64,000 nucleotides of DNA from Prevotella sp. (GCA_022781445.1 JALETQ010000017.1:1-64000); one strand, 5' to 3'. Numbered from the stretch's first letter, positions 27,153-37,600 are shown. Notes: a model not told the origin generated them from the letters alone. Numbers and translations: made by a program.

Positions 27153-29861
27153 TCAGGGAACCATCACCTTGACAGCTTGATGGCCGGCCTTGACCATATA
27201 GAGTGCCGGCGGCAGGCTGACCGAATGGCTGCCTTGTGCGAGACGGCGTGAGTAAACCTTGCGGCCGGCAATGTCGTAGATCTCCACACGGGCGGCTGCT
27301 TCGAGGCTGATACCGACGCCTTCGGCAGTGGCCTTCACGGAAAGAACCGGCAGGGTAAGATCGCGAACGGAAGTGGCGAGGGTCACGGGAATGACTTCGG
27401 AATACTCGGAAGTGTATTCCACAAAGTCTTTCTTGCGATAAGCACGCACGTCATAGGCATAGCGTCCCGAAGGATTGAGCGAGGCGAATGTATGGCTGTG
27501 TGTATCGGGATAGACCAGACGGGCAGGTACTCTCACTTCTTCGCCGGCATTGGTGCGCAACTGTCGGACGGTCACTTCATCGATAAAGACATTCTGCCCC
27601 TTCTGGCTTCCGAAGCCGAGGTGGTACAGGCGGTCGTCTTCGAGCATGTCGAGGTATTTCCCTTCGAAAACGACGGTGGAGGTGACGCTTCCCTGCTGCT
27701 CGTTGAACGGTATCTGATAGCCCATGACAGCCTGCGTCGATGTGGGCGATTCCATGATGACCACATAGAGCGTGTCGGAAGCGACGGTGCTGACGGCGGT
27801 GACTTCCACTTCGAGGTTTTGTCCGCCCTTGACGGGGAGAAGGGGTGAAACGACGAGTCCGTATGCTCCCGACCATTCATTGACGGCCTTGCCGCCGATC
27901 ATGCCTTTCGCCCAAATGGGATAAAGCACTGTCCAGTCGGCATCGGCCATGCCTTCTTTTGCCAACGACATCGATGGCGTGTAGTACATCGGAGAGGCGG
28001 GATTGTCGACGGTTCCCTGCTCGATTCTGTTGAAATCTTCATGCAGGAGTGTCACTTTCTCGTTGGCTTGCTTGGTGGTGATGTCCTCATAGAGGTTCAC
28101 GATATAGCTCTCGGCATGGGGCAGCGGTTTCCAGTTGGCGGTGAAACTCGTGGCGGTGACATCGGTGGCGGGCAATGCCTCCGGCTCGATGCCCACGATA
28201 CCGTCGACCCAAATGGTTTGCGAAGGCTTGGAAACGATGTCTCCGTCTTTAGCCTTAACGTAGTAGAAGTATTCTTTCTCGGGGTCGATGTTCTCCACGA
28301 GCTTGGAGGTTTCGGTGAGCGAGAGGTCTTCAATCATCATGTAGGGTACGGGCTGTGTTTCATAGGTGAGTGCCACATCATCGACGGCAAAGGTGCAGTT
28401 GCCCATATTGACCGCCTCGAATTTCACGCGGGTGACGTATTCGCCCAGCACTTCACTGTCGAAACTGTAGATGCCGCCCTTCTCCTGCATCCAGTAATTG
28501 GGCAGGTTGGCGATGTGTTCCCACTCACCGTTCTCGCGCTGAACGTAGACACCAAGGAGCGAATAGTTGTAGTCGGGGTCAGACTCCATCGTGCTGGGTT
28601 TCACCCAAAAGTCTATCTTCTTGATGGGCGCGGGGGTCTTGGGGCTGATGACATAGTCGCCCACGGCATCGAAATTGAGCGCGAGCTTGCCCGAAGCAAA
28701 GTTGCCCGTCGTGGTCAACACGTCCTTACTGCCGGCTGATGACACGTCGATGGTCCATCCTTCGGGGTAATTGGGATTGGCAGTATCTATGTTGCCGTCG
28801 GCCTTCAGGTTGATGTTGTCGAAACCTTCTGTCAGCGTTCCTTCGGGAATGACGACTTCGGGCATATCCTTATAATATACATTGAGAAGATACTCGGACA
28901 CACCTTCCACGGGTTCCCACGAGGCCTTGAACGACGACAGGTTGAGGTTGATGGCGGGATTGGCATAGGGGGCGGCTATCTTGGTACGCTTGCGGGTAAC
29001 GACAATGTCGTCCAAGAGAATTTCGCCGTCCTTGGCTTCTATCTGAAAGATGTTCTTGTCGTTGAACGTACCCTTGTCGCTCGTATAAGTGATTTCCTGC
29101 CATTCGGAGGTCAGGTCGAAGCTCCGGTAATCTTCCACGCCCGACGTATTGTCACATAAAGAGATGACGATACGGCCGGCATCGGCAGAACCGGGCAGGC
29201 GGCGGGCACGCAGGGTGATGGTGGCTTCGCCGTACAAGGCCGCCTCGGGCGTGCTGAGATGACCGTAATAGGTCGAACCGTAGCTCTCGTAAGCACGCAG
29301 GGCGCAGGCACCGCCGGCTTGATAAACATGGAAGCCTGTCCATCCTTCGACCGACATCATTCCTTCTTTGATTCTATAATTTGTCAAAGAGCCACCCGAC
29401 ATATTCTCGCCGTCGGGTGCGTCGTTGGTGCCGGCAGTGAATTTGTCGAAATGTTCTTCAAACAACTGTTGAGGCTCAACGGCTTTGAACAACATCCGTG
29501 CTGCATAGCGATTGCCGGTGGCTGTTTTGCCAGCCGCTCCGGAAACGTCGGTTGCCGTGCGTCCCGAACGGGCGGAAGTTACGTCGGCAATGTAATTCCC
29601 GATAATCGCCCCACCGGTTACCGAACGGTTCATCGAAGCTGCAAAGGGCACCGGAGGTATCGGGTGTTTCATCGTGACATCTCCCGTGACAGGATTGTTC
29701 ACCAATGTGCCGGCGGAGATGTTGTTCGGCATCGAAACGGAAGAGACTCCGCCCTTCACGGCATGGGCAGTACAGGTCACAAAAGGAACTTGCTGTCCCC
29801 AACCGGGCGACGACATCAGCACGCAAAACAGGGCTGACAGGGTTAATTTCTTTCTTTTCAT
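27153..29861 (-). CDS. large secreted protein, choice-of-anchor J and FN3-like domains, T9SS-type C-terminus
   Basis: A 902-residue exported protein. A signal peptide (MKRKKLTLSALFCVLMSSPG, cleavage near GWGQ) is followed by jelly-roll domains of the choice-of-anchor J type (about 135-290, 345-510 and 620-770, each with FDNI- or YFSP-like strands) alternating with fibronectin-III-like segments (YANPAINLNLSSFKASWEP; VTATSFTANWKPLP). The last ~75 residues (VEIYDIAGRKVYSRRL ... LYMVKAGHQAVKVMV) match T9SS sorting domains. It is probably surface-attached. The enzyme or ligand activity is unknown. The 17 codons upstream of 29861 are excluded because they precede the signal peptide. Confidence 0.8.
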   Translation of the reverse strand: MKRKKLTLSALFCVLMSSPGWGQQVPFVTCTAHAVKGGVSSVSMPNNISAGTLVNNPVTGDVTMKHPIPPVPFAASMNRSVTGGAIIGNYIADVTSARSGRTATDVSGAAGKTATGNRYAARMLFKAVEPQQLFEEHFDKFTAGTNDAPDGENMSGGSLTNYRIKEGMMSVEGWTGFHVYQAGGACALRAYESYGSTYYGHLSTPEAALYGEATITLRARRLPGSADAGRIVISLCDNTSGVEDYRSFDLTSEWQEITYTSDKGTFNDKNIFQIEAKDGEILLDDIVVTRKRTKIAAPYANPAINLNLSSFKASWEPVEGVSEYLLNVYYKDMPEVVIPEGTLTEGFDNINLKADGNIDTANPNYPEGWTIDVSSAGSKDVLTTTGNFASGKLALNFDAVGDYVISPKTPAPIKKIDFWVKPSTMESDPDYNYSLLGVYVQRENGEWEHIANLPNYWMQEKGGIYSFDSEVLGEYVTRVKFEAVNMGNCTFAVDDVALTYETQPVPYMMIEDLSLTETSKLVENIDPEKEYFYYVKAKDGDIVSKPSQTIWVDGIVGIEPEALPATDVTATSFTANWKPLPHAESYIVNLYEDITTKQANEKVTLLHEDFNRIEQGTVDNPASPMYYTPSMSLAKEGMADADWTVLYPIWAKGMIGGKAVNEWSGAYGLVVSPLLPVKGGQNLEVEVTAVSTVASDTLYVVIMESPTSTQAVMGYQIPFNEQQGSVTSTVVFEGKYLDMLEDDRLYHLGFGSQKGQNVFIDEVTVRQLRTNAGEEVRVPARLVYPDTHSHTFASLNPSGRYAYDVRAYRKKDFVEYTSEYSEVIPVTLATSVRDLTLPVLSVKATAEGVGISLEAAARVEIYDIAGRKVYSRRLAQGSHSVSLPPALYMVKAGHQAVKVMVP

Positions 29862-30504
29862 AAGGTTTTTGGTTAAATGAATAAAATATGATAGGTTTAA
29901 GATGATGAACAAAATGCTGTTGAAGGTTGATTGTGGGTTGACAAAATTGTTTCATCCAAAGGGGTGGTCAGAGACCACTAAGGCGATGTGTGGTTCTATC
30001 CCTATGGACTTTTATCGTTTGATGGTCTTTTGTTGGATAGCAGAAAGGATGGGTTGTTGGTTTGGCAGGCAAAGAAAGATTTGACAGAACTCCCCAGAAG
30101 CCTTTCATGCGATGAACGTTTGCAACCTGACAGAACTCGACAGTATCGGCATGAAATGCAGGATAAAAAAATAATGACCGATTGGGATTCAAATGGAAGC
30201 CTTTGATGGGATGCTTACAAGCATATCGTTTGCCGAACCGGCATGCCAGCAGAAAAGGCTGTCGGAGATTCGACACATCAGACGGAGGACTTTTCAAAGG
30301 GCAGAATGTCACAGGCATGTCACGACATTGATGAGTAAAGGCGACAAACGACTATGTCGAAACCATTTACGACATAAGAAAACGAACAACAAAGACAAAA
30401 AAAGAGAAAATCGATGGTGGCAGCCTCAACAAAAAAATCCGCAAAAGGGGCGATGACGGAAAGAAGCTACTGCTCGGGAACAGATGACAACATAGAAAAC
30501 AAGA
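29862..30504. other. 643-bp gap without a gene
   Basis: It holds one REP-like copy (ATGACCGATTGGGATTCAA, 30174-30192) and two TGACAGAACTC direct repeats (about 30081 and 30128). No open frame looks real and no RNA gene is recognised. Confidence 0.5.
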
Positions 30505-30543
30505 AAGAAAAAAGGCACACCGATGATAGTCTCTGATGTGCCT
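30505..30543 (-). terminator. rho-independent terminator of rpmE
   Basis: AGGCACA (30513-30519) pairs with TGTGCCT (30537-30543), and TTTTTTCTTTC follows on the minus strand. It lies 8 bases past the rpmE stop. Confidence 0.85.
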
Positions 30544-30551
30544 GTATTTCT

Positions 30552-30803
30552 TTATTTCTTGATCTTACCGTATCTGTTCATGAAGCGGTCTACGCGACCT
30601 GCGGTATCGACGAGCTTGCTCTTACCGGTATAGAAAGGATGCGAGCTGCTCGAAATTTCAATCTTTACAACAGGATATGTTTCGCCTTCAAACTCGATAG
30701 TTTCATTGGTTTTGCAAGTTGATTGGGTGAGGAACATATCACCGTTGGACATGTCACGGAATACAACGGGACGGTAGTTCTCAGGATGGATGCCTTTTTT
30801 CAT
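30552..30803 (-). CDS. rpmE2: 50S ribosomal protein L31 type B
   Basis: An 83-residue L31, a large-subunit protein bridging to the 30S head. The start [17 protein letters not shown] and the [12 protein letters not shown] segment are those of type B L31. The zinc cysteines of the other L31 form are absent (one cysteine only, in STCKTNE), which marks the zinc-independent paralog. It is a single gene with a consensus promoter and terminator, dropped between two groups of surface-protein genes. Confidence 0.97.
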   Translation of the reverse strand: MKKGIHPENYRPVVFRDMSNGDMFLTQSTCKTNETIEFEGETYPVVKIEISSSSHPFYTGKSKLVDTAGRVDRFMNRYGKIKK

Positions 30804-30852
30804 TTTCGTATATTGTTTTTATTATTGTTGATTCAATGCACTTTGCAGGCTG

Positions 30853-30883
30853 CAAAATTACAAAGAATTTTACAGTCTGCAAA
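30853..30883 (-). promoter_or_regulatory. promoter of rpmE
   Basis: TTTG (30880-30883) and TAATTTTG (30853-30860) on the minus strand, 19 bases apart. The -33 element lies only 18 bases past the stop of the upstream lipoprotein gene. Confidence 0.75.
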
Positions 30884-30901
30884 ATATTTCGTCCCTTTTT
30901 C

Positions 30902-32380
30902 TTATTTCTTGAACAAGATGGGAAGTACGTTGGTGATGTCGGTGTACGCACCGAAGCTGTTATACTTGGTTGAGAATTGAATGGTTTTACCCTTTCCGAC
31001 ATTCTTAATCAACACATTACCTTGATCGTTAAAGGTCACCTCCCACACATAATCGGCTGCCGGAAGCGATGCAGAGACCTGGAAGCTGTCGTAGGTTCCG
31101 CTCATATAATAGTATCTTCCGGAGGCATCCTGAATGGTATAACCGCCATCCGCCTTTGTGAAGGTAAACTCGTTGGCGACATCGGTCGTCAAAGCATCGC
31201 CGGCTACCGTTACATCGGTAGTGTTGAGAAAGCCGTAGTTCTTGGCAGCATCGAGGGGAAGAGCCACGGCATGGGTGGCACCGTCTTTGACAGCTCCCAA
31301 GACATATTTGCCTTCGGCAATGGCTACCACCTTTTTGTATGCCGGTTCGGCATTGGGATCTTTGCCGACTACTTTGCCATTCAACACGGCTGCAGTAACG
31401 TTTTTGACACCGGGAACACCGTAGTAGGTGGCAAGGTCACCCAACAAAAGTACCTCTTGCCTGATATTGCCTTTGTTGTCTTTCAAGTTCAAACCGGTGC
31501 GGATATCACCTTTAGGCAGCTGAACGGGCATACACTTGGTGTAATCTTTCTCGTCGGGAGTTGAGGCGATGAGCAGATTGGTTTGCACGGTGCAGGTGTC
31601 GGATCCGAACACTTTGCCGTCGGCAATCTTCTGTCCGTAAACATAGCCCACGATATATCCTTTCACCCATACGCCGGTCTTGGCTTCTTGGATCAGTGCA
31701 TTGGTAACGGTAAAAGGCTTTTCCTGACTGCCATCTTCTTCAGTGACAACGGTTCCATTCGGCACATCACCATTGGGCGAAACACCTTCTTTCACGACAA
31801 CATTGCGAATCTCCCAAGTCTTCGAACGGGTTTCGGGAGCATCAAAATAGAAAGCGATACGCACGTTGGACTTTCCTATGAAAGCTGCGGGAATGTTGTA
31901 GTTATAAATCGACCATGTTCCCCATGTGGCAACGGTTTCAAGGGTTCCGGTGATGTCGGTCCATGCGGTGGTCTTCGGGTCGCCGGTATAGTTGTCGGTG
32001 ATATAAACCTTATCGTTGCCGGGATTGTTGGCATATCCCAACTGATATTCAAACTGCAAGAGAGCTCCCTTCGATGCACCCAAGTTCATTTCGGGCGAAA
32101 CCAAATAAGAGGCAGATGCCTTGTTGACACCATCCTGATAGCCTGTGCCCACGGCACAATTGAACTTGATGATCCAATCAAAACCTCCGTCGGCGGCACT
32201 GAGAGCCTCGAATTTGCCGAAGGAACTGTTGAACGTCTCATTGAGATACTCACCGGTGACCTCTTCAGATCCGCCCTCTCCGGAATTGGGATTGAGGTAA
32301 GGTGCGGGAACATCTTCGCATCCAACCAACATCAAGGCTGAGAATATGGTGGCGAAGAACGAATAAAAAATCTTTTTCAT
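30902..32380 (-). CDS. lipoprotein with choice-of-anchor J and DUF6359 (OB-fold) domains
   Basis: A 492-residue exported lipoprotein (lipid-bearing C21 in LMLVGC). Residues ~45-200 form a choice-of-anchor J jelly roll (YLNETFNSSFGKF ... SKTWEIRNVVVKEG). Residues ~225-345 look like DUF6359 (VKGYIVGYVYG, then PVQLPKGDIRTGLNL, and LLGDLATYYGVPGV), an OB-fold type also found in secreted nucleases. The C-terminal ~150 residues are beta-rich and unassigned. It is the last gene of the TonB-receptor unit, 73 bases after the DUF5689 gene. I infer binding of an extracellular ligand, possibly nucleic acid, but no catalytic residues are evident. Confidence 0.75.
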   Translation of the reverse strand: MKKIFYSFFATIFSALMLVGCEDVPAPYLNPNSGEGGSEEVTGEYLNETFNSSFGKFEALSAADGGFDWIIKFNCAVGTGYQDGVNKASASYLVSPEMNLGASKGALLQFEYQLGYANNPGNDKVYITDNYTGDPKTTAWTDITGTLETVATWGTWSIYNYNIPAAFIGKSNVRIAFYFDAPETRSKTWEIRNVVVKEGVSPNGDVPNGTVVTEEDGSQEKPFTVTNALIQEAKTGVWVKGYIVGYVYGQKIADGKVFGSDTCTVQTNLLIASTPDEKDYTKCMPVQLPKGDIRTGLNLKDNKGNIRQEVLLLGDLATYYGVPGVKNVTAAVLNGKVVGKDPNAEPAYKKVVAIAEGKYVLGAVKDGATHAVALPLDAAKNYGFLNTTDVTVAGDALTTDVANEFTFTKADGGYTIQDASGRYYYMSGTYDSFQVSASLPAADYVWEVTFNDQGNVLIKNVGKGKTIQFSTKYNSFGAYTDITNVLPILFKK

Positions 32381-32453
32381 ATAGTTGATTGATTGATGTT
32401 ACTTAGATATACCTTATTATTATATATAGCGGTGACTCATGTCGGCTTCGGTC

Positions 32454-33797
32454 TTAATTGATCAGTACGTTCTTGACTTCCCAAGTGGCTGCGACCGAAC
32501 CGGTGCTGGTGTAACGGAAAGCAATGTGTACGTTTGCATTTCCAAGCAATTCCTTCAAATCGACACGGCTGCTCACGAAGTCCCAGTTTGTTCCATCGGG
32601 CCAGACATCGAGTTTCAGTTCCTTCCATTCTTTCATGTCGATGGCGGCATTATCCTTATAACTTGTGGAATACATGACATGCAGGTCTTCACCTCCGCCG
32701 GCACCATAACGCTGTGCATGGTCGAAGGAAAGGACAGCGGTCTTGAGTTTGCTCATGTTCAAGGTCGGACTGACAAGCCAGCTGTCGGTTTCATAGCGTG
32801 TGTTGTTCTTGAATGCCGTCGCCTTCATTCCGTAACGGGCATCAAACGACCATACCTGATCCAATCCTTCTGGCAGTGCCTTGGCGTTGACGACGATAAA
32901 GTTGCCCTGACCTTCAGCGAAAGGTTCGTGGAAGAACGCCTGCGGAGTGGGCTGAATATCGTTCATCGAGAGAAGGATGATCTGCCAAGTGTTGCGGAAA
33001 CGGGTGAAGATTCCGGTGATATCAACCGATCCGGTAGGCATGGGAGCATTGGCAAAATCGGCAAAAATGCTGGTGCGGAGCACGAGATCGGAACTGTTGA
33101 TATTCTCAAAAGCGCGATTGACAGCATTGGCAGTCAGCGTTACCGACCCATCATTGGGCGCAAAGACGATCTTGCCGTCAGCATCTTTGAACTTCACATT
33201 GGTGATGGTCATGAGCTTTCCGCAGTTCTCTTCGAGATAAGAAGCATCTTTCATCTTCTTCATGTCAAACTTCACCGGCAGAATAACGGTAGGGTCGGCA
33301 GTCCCAATCAGTTTGAAATGGCGTTCCCAAACCAAACGGCTCATGCGTCCGATCGACACGACTCCGGTCTTGGAGTTGGTGTAGATGCCACCTAACTTGG
33401 CTTGCTGTCCGTACCCGCCTATCATGAGTCCTTTCAAAGAAATCAACACTTGCTGACCAATCGGCAGATAACCATACAATGCACCTTGGTTGACGCTCAC
33501 GAGGATGGCACCTGTTTCATCCTGCAAGGCAAACTCGTTATAGAGGTTGCCTTGTTGGTCGTTGCCGGTCACATATGCCTTGATCTGCAAATCTTCGGTA
33601 ATCTCTTTGATACCGCTTGCCGAAATCTCAGCAGCAAATTTGTCTTTCAACTGTTTGATGGAGATAACGTTGGTTTCTTCAATCTCGTTGTTTCCGTAAG
33701 GAGTTTCGGTTATCTCGGGATCGGCATAATTCTCACCCATGCAGGAGGCAAGGAGTACACCAAGACAAAATATGGTCAATGATTTTAATACTTTCAT
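32454..33797 (-). CDS. DUF5689 lipoprotein with choice-of-anchor J domain
   Basis: A 447-residue lipoprotein: signal MKVLKSLTIFCLGVLLASC with lipid-bearing C19. Residues ~40-260 match DUF5689 (VISIKQLKDKFA, DLQIKAYVTGNDQQGNLY, FALQDETGAILVSVN, LIGGYGQQAKLGGI-like strand), an OB-fold-like domain common beside TonB receptors. Residues ~290-447 are a choice-of-anchor J jelly roll ending ATWEVKNVLIN. The receptor gene ends 11 bases upstream, so they are co-translated; this should be its surface partner. The ligand is not known. Confidence 0.8.
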   Translation of the reverse strand: MKVLKSLTIFCLGVLLASCMGENYADPEITETPYGNNEIEETNVISIKQLKDKFAAEISASGIKEITEDLQIKAYVTGNDQQGNLYNEFALQDETGAILVSVNQGALYGYLPIGQQVLISLKGLMIGGYGQQAKLGGIYTNSKTGVVSIGRMSRLVWERHFKLIGTADPTVILPVKFDMKKMKDASYLEENCGKLMTITNVKFKDADGKIVFAPNDGSVTLTANAVNRAFENINSSDLVLRTSIFADFANAPMPTGSVDITGIFTRFRNTWQIILLSMNDIQPTPQAFFHEPFAEGQGNFIVVNAKALPEGLDQVWSFDARYGMKATAFKNNTRYETDSWLVSPTLNMSKLKTAVLSFDHAQRYGAGGGEDLHVMYSTSYKDNAAIDMKEWKELKLDVWPDGTNWDFVSSRVDLKELLGNANVHIAFRYTSTGSVAATWEVKNVLIN

Positions 33798-33808
33798 AAC
33801 TGATAGGG

Positions 33809-36403
33809 TTAGAATTTATAAGCGATGTTCAACATACCGTTTGTTCCGAAAGCATGATATTTCTTCGGAGTGAATGAGTAAGTACGCACACTTCCAATCT
33901 CACCGGTGGCGGTTGTCGTGTAGTCACTGCGGCTTTGTTCGTAGCCTCCGGTAACCATCTTACGGTTATTCAGCAGGTTGGACACCATCAGATTGATTGA
34001 CAAAGATTGTGTTTTTCCCAATCGGATGTTCTTGCCGATCGAGGCATCAAGCATCCATCCGCCGTGCCCTTTGGCTTGTTCGGGTATGGCGGCACGCACC
34101 ACTTGTTGTTCTCCGGTCACCGGGTCGACAACCACGTCTTCTATCTTGCCGCCATTATTGCGCATGATGGTTTCCTGATAACGCAGGTTGGGAGCGTATG
34201 ACAAGTATATGCGGTCGTAGTAATTGGCATTGACATCAACAAACCATCCGTTTTGATGGAAGCTCAAACCCAGACTTGTTGCCGTGAGCGGTGTTCCGCT
34301 TTCACGCATATCCTTATTATAGATAATGTCGTCTTTGTATTCGCCTTTGGTCGACAACATGTAACGAACATTGGCATTGTTGATATTCTTTGCTTCACTG
34401 ATGGTTCCCAAGGCTTTGAAGTCCAAGAAATCGGTCAGACGGAAAGACAAGCCGGCTTCCACACCATAGTAATGTTTCTTGATGTTGGTCATGCTGACGT
34501 AAGTAAACGAATTGACATCATCGAAGAAGAAATTCTGCCATTCGGTCACGTTCGTCATTCGGTTGTAGTAACCGCTTACGTTGGCACGCAGCCATGTGTT
34601 CTGATACAGATAAGCTATCTCGCTGCTGAAAATCCGTTCGTTCTTCAGATTCTCGACAAAGTCGTTGTTCATCTCGGGCGAAACGAAAGCGTTGGCAATT
34701 TGCGGCGCACGGTGTTCGTAACCCAAGCCGATCATCAACGAACCGCCACGACCCAATCGGGTATTGGCACTGAACTTGGCTCCGCCGGTCACGAATTCGG
34801 CCGTCTTGCTCTTGCCGAAAGAGTTGTCGGCAAACAGACCGTTGCGCATGTGGCCTTTGCGTTGCATGGCATCGTAGCCGATACGCGCCGAAACATTGTA
34901 ATGTAGCACACCGAATGTTTCGGAATAGCTTCCCCACAACATTCCTTTTTGACTCTTGAGCGTATAATCATAGCCGAACTTGTCGCCTTCATAAACAAGT
35001 TTGCCCAATCCGTTGGGACCGGCAGTGTTCAAGTCGTACTGCACACGCGGGTCGTTGATGGGATATGTGCCCACGGCATAAGAGTTGATGTTGTGGAAAG
35101 AACCTCCGCCAAGCATATCCTGCAAGGTTTGATAGTGACGTCCGAGGTTTTGTGCCAGCAAGATTCCGAGATCAAGGTTGTTGCGTTTGTTGAATCGGGT
35201 CGAAAACTTCGAAGAGAAACTCACCTGCATATTGTCGCTATGCTTGGCTTGCACGAAATAGAGAGCATCTTGTCCGAGCAGCGCGGCTTGCCGGTTGGCA
35301 TAATACAGCCTATCCCAATTGATTTGGCGATTGGCCTTCGAGGCAGTCAGATATTGATAGGCATCGTTCCAGTTTGCCAAGGCTTCAGCCGTTCTGTTGG
35401 CAACATCCGTCGGATCCCATACATTATAGAAGCTGCTGGGCAACCTTTTCCAGTAATCGGGATGGGGGTTTTCGCTGTTGTTGTAGTTCAACTTCGTGCT
35501 TTTATACATACTGTACTTTCCAAACAGCGATGTCGTGAGCCTGCTTTTCTTGCTCATATCCCAGTCCCATGTGGCTATCATTGAGGGAGCAAAATCATTC
35601 ACGACGCGCGAATTGCGCTTGTGGCCGTTCTGATATCCCCAGTAGGGGTTATAATAATAGTCGTTGGCCAACCAGAAAGACTCGTCGGTGGCAGCCCCTT
35701 GCGTGGAACGTTCGGTGGGATTACCCCATGTCGATACCGAAAGAGAATGTCCGTTCATCCATTTCTTTTGAACACCGAAGAAATAAGAAAGGGCATTGTA
35801 GAACGTACCTTCCACATATCCTTCGTGCGCCCATCTGTATGTAAGGTTGGCGGCTATTGCCCATCCTCTGCTGTTGAAGCCCGATCCGTAGGTATACATG
35901 CCGCGCAGGGTATAGTTGCGATTGGCACCGCTCAGAGTGATGCGGTGGCCGGCTGCCATACTGCCGGCACGGAAATCATAGTTGTTACTTCCGGCGATTC
36001 CCGTCATGGAGAATGCGTTACCCTCGAAAGGAAGGGCAAAATCAACGAACCGGGTCTGTTGATTCAGGCCTCCGACCATCGAATAGCGAAACTGACCGCT
36101 CTCCATGTCGTTCATCGAAACGCCGTTGATATAAACATCGTTGTATTTTTGATTGAGGGCACGATAGCGGAATCTGACCGGCGAGAACAGGTATCCCACT
36201 TCCGAAGCATACAAATTACTGTTGGAATTGATAATCATAACGTTCGAGGTCATGTCATTATCTTCTCCAAGCTGGGCCTCGGTGAAAGTGAAAGCGGACT
36301 CGTTCGATGTTTTCAAAGGCTGATCATCGGTTACCGTTGTCTGAGCAAGTGCCAACGATGTGTGACACAATGCAATCACTACAAATTTCAGCTTATTGGA
36401 CAT
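33809..36403 (-). CDS. TonB-dependent outer-membrane receptor-like protein
   Basis: An 864-residue outer-membrane barrel. A signal peptide (MSNKLKFVVIALCHTSLALA) is followed within about 30 residues by the plug (YASEVGYLFSPVRFRYRALNQKYNDVYINGVSMNDMESGQ), so the carboxypeptidase-like extra domain common in Bacteroidota SusC proteins is missing. The rest is strand-rich with alternating aromatics and ends in AFGTNGMLNIAYKF, a typical barrel terminus with final Phe. The DUF5689 and DUF6359 lipoproteins follow in the same unit and take the place of a SusD partner. The start at 36403 is set by the signal peptide; 12 in-frame codons upstream begin at a TTG. Confidence 0.85.
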   Translation of the reverse strand: MSNKLKFVVIALCHTSLALAQTTVTDDQPLKTSNESAFTFTEAQLGEDNDMTSNVMIINSNSNLYASEVGYLFSPVRFRYRALNQKYNDVYINGVSMNDMESGQFRYSMVGGLNQQTRFVDFALPFEGNAFSMTGIAGSNNYDFRAGSMAAGHRITLSGANRNYTLRGMYTYGSGFNSRGWAIAANLTYRWAHEGYVEGTFYNALSYFFGVQKKWMNGHSLSVSTWGNPTERSTQGAATDESFWLANDYYYNPYWGYQNGHKRNSRVVNDFAPSMIATWDWDMSKKSRLTTSLFGKYSMYKSTKLNYNNSENPHPDYWKRLPSSFYNVWDPTDVANRTAEALANWNDAYQYLTASKANRQINWDRLYYANRQAALLGQDALYFVQAKHSDNMQVSFSSKFSTRFNKRNNLDLGILLAQNLGRHYQTLQDMLGGGSFHNINSYAVGTYPINDPRVQYDLNTAGPNGLGKLVYEGDKFGYDYTLKSQKGMLWGSYSETFGVLHYNVSARIGYDAMQRKGHMRNGLFADNSFGKSKTAEFVTGGAKFSANTRLGRGGSLMIGLGYEHRAPQIANAFVSPEMNNDFVENLKNERIFSSEIAYLYQNTWLRANVSGYYNRMTNVTEWQNFFFDDVNSFTYVSMTNIKKHYYGVEAGLSFRLTDFLDFKALGTISEAKNINNANVRYMLSTKGEYKDDIIYNKDMRESGTPLTATSLGLSFHQNGWFVDVNANYYDRIYLSYAPNLRYQETIMRNNGGKIEDVVVDPVTGEQQVVRAAIPEQAKGHGGWMLDASIGKNIRLGKTQSLSINLMVSNLLNNRKMVTGGYEQSRSDYTTTATGEIGSVRTYSFTPKKYHAFGTNGMLNIAYKF

Positions 36404-36549
36404 AGTTTTAATATTGATGAGATAATACTTTGTGTGCAAAGTAACAAAATATATTTTAAAAAAGGAGTGCCTTTCGGTATTTTTTTGTCAATCAATGAAT
36501 TTTATTCATAGAAAATGTCGATATTTGCATGACCAACTATCATATTGCA
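36404..36549. other. divergent promoter region
   Basis: AT-rich space between the TonB receptor (minus) and the endonuclease/exonuclease/phosphatase gene (plus). Near-matches to the -7 box lie at 36437-36444 (TTACTTTG, minus) and 36520-36527 (GATATTTG, plus), each with one mismatch. The two units may share control. Confidence 0.4.
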
Positions 36550-37593
36550 ATGAGAAAATTTCAACTAATCATCATGATGTTCTTGGTCGTCGGCGTTGCC
36601 AAGGCACAAAGAACATTCTCGGTTTACGGCATCGGTTTTTACAATCTGGAAAATCTTTTCGATACCACACACGACGAAGGGAAAAACGATTATGAGTTTC
36701 TACCCGAGGGAACCTATAAATGGAACGAGATGAAGTACAGCAACAAACTTCACAACATGTCAACGGTTCTTGCCGAAATGGGTACAGACGTGCTTCCCGA
36801 CGTGGGTTGTGCGGTCATCGGCGTGAGCGAAGTCGAGAATGCTCACTGCCTCACCGACCTCGTGGGACAGCCCGCGCTCAAAGCCCGTAATTTCCGTTTC
36901 GAACACATCGAAGGACCCGATCAAAGGGGCATCGACTGTGCCTTGCTATACAACCCGTCACTGTTTCAAGTCACAGACAGACGACTGGTGGAATACAGCT
37001 ACGACCTGCCTGCCGACAGCGGAAAGCAAACGCGCGGGTTCCTCACTGTCAGCGGAAGGCTCGCAGGTGAAGATGTGGCATTCATCGTCTGTCACTGGCC
37101 CAGCCGGAGAGCGGCCTCCTACTACCGTGAAGTTGCCGGCAGGCAGGTACGATTGGTCAAAGACTCCATCTTGAAAGCCAATCCTGCCACAAAAGTATTT
37201 GTCATGGGCGACCTCAACGACAACCCCACCAACAAGAGTGTTTACGAGGCACTGAGTGCCAAGGCGAAGGCCATCGAGGTTGCCGAGGGCGAAATGTTCA
37301 ATCCGTGGCACGAATTCCTCACGCAGAAAGGTGTAGGAACGTTGCGGTGGGACGGAAAGTGGGACTTGTTCGACCAGATCATCATCACACCGAACCTCGT
37401 CGGCAAGAAAGGCGACAAGAACTATGAGCAGCTCACTTATTGGAAAGCCCAAATCTTCCAGCGTGACTATCTATTGCAAACCGAAGGCAAGTATAAAGGC
37501 AATCCCAAACGCACCACGGCAGGAGGCGTATGGCTCAACGGCTATTCCGACCACCTTCCTGTGGTTGCCTATTTCGTAAAACAACAAAAATAA
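36550..37593 (+). CDS. exported endonuclease/exonuclease/phosphatase family protein
   Basis: A 347-residue Mg-dependent phosphodiesterase fold (DNase I-like). The signal peptide is MRKFQLIIMMFLVVGVAKA. Active-site motifs are in order: FYNLENLFDT (N in the first strand), GVSEVEN (metal Glu), the CHWPSRR histidine, MGDLNDNP (Asp/Asn) and YSDHLPVVAYF (Asp-His). It should hydrolyse phosphodiesters, such as nucleic acids, in the periplasm or outside. The ATG at 36550 is chosen for the signal peptide. It faces away from the TonB-receptor unit, and a UDG-like gene and uridine kinase follow. Confidence 0.88.
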   Translation: MRKFQLIIMMFLVVGVAKAQRTFSVYGIGFYNLENLFDTTHDEGKNDYEFLPEGTYKWNEMKYSNKLHNMSTVLAEMGTDVLPDVGCAVIGVSEVENAHCLTDLVGQPALKARNFRFEHIEGPDQRGIDCALLYNPSLFQVTDRRLVEYSYDLPADSGKQTRGFLTVSGRLAGEDVAFIVCHWPSRRAASYYREVAGRQVRLVKDSILKANPATKVFVMGDLNDNPTNKSVYEALSAKAKAIEVAEGEMFNPWHEFLTQKGVGTLRWDGKWDLFDQIIITPNLVGKKGDKNYEQLTYWKAQIFQRDYLLQTEGKYKGNPKRTTAGGVWLNGYSDHLPVVAYFVKQQK

Positions 37594-37600
37594 TCGCGCA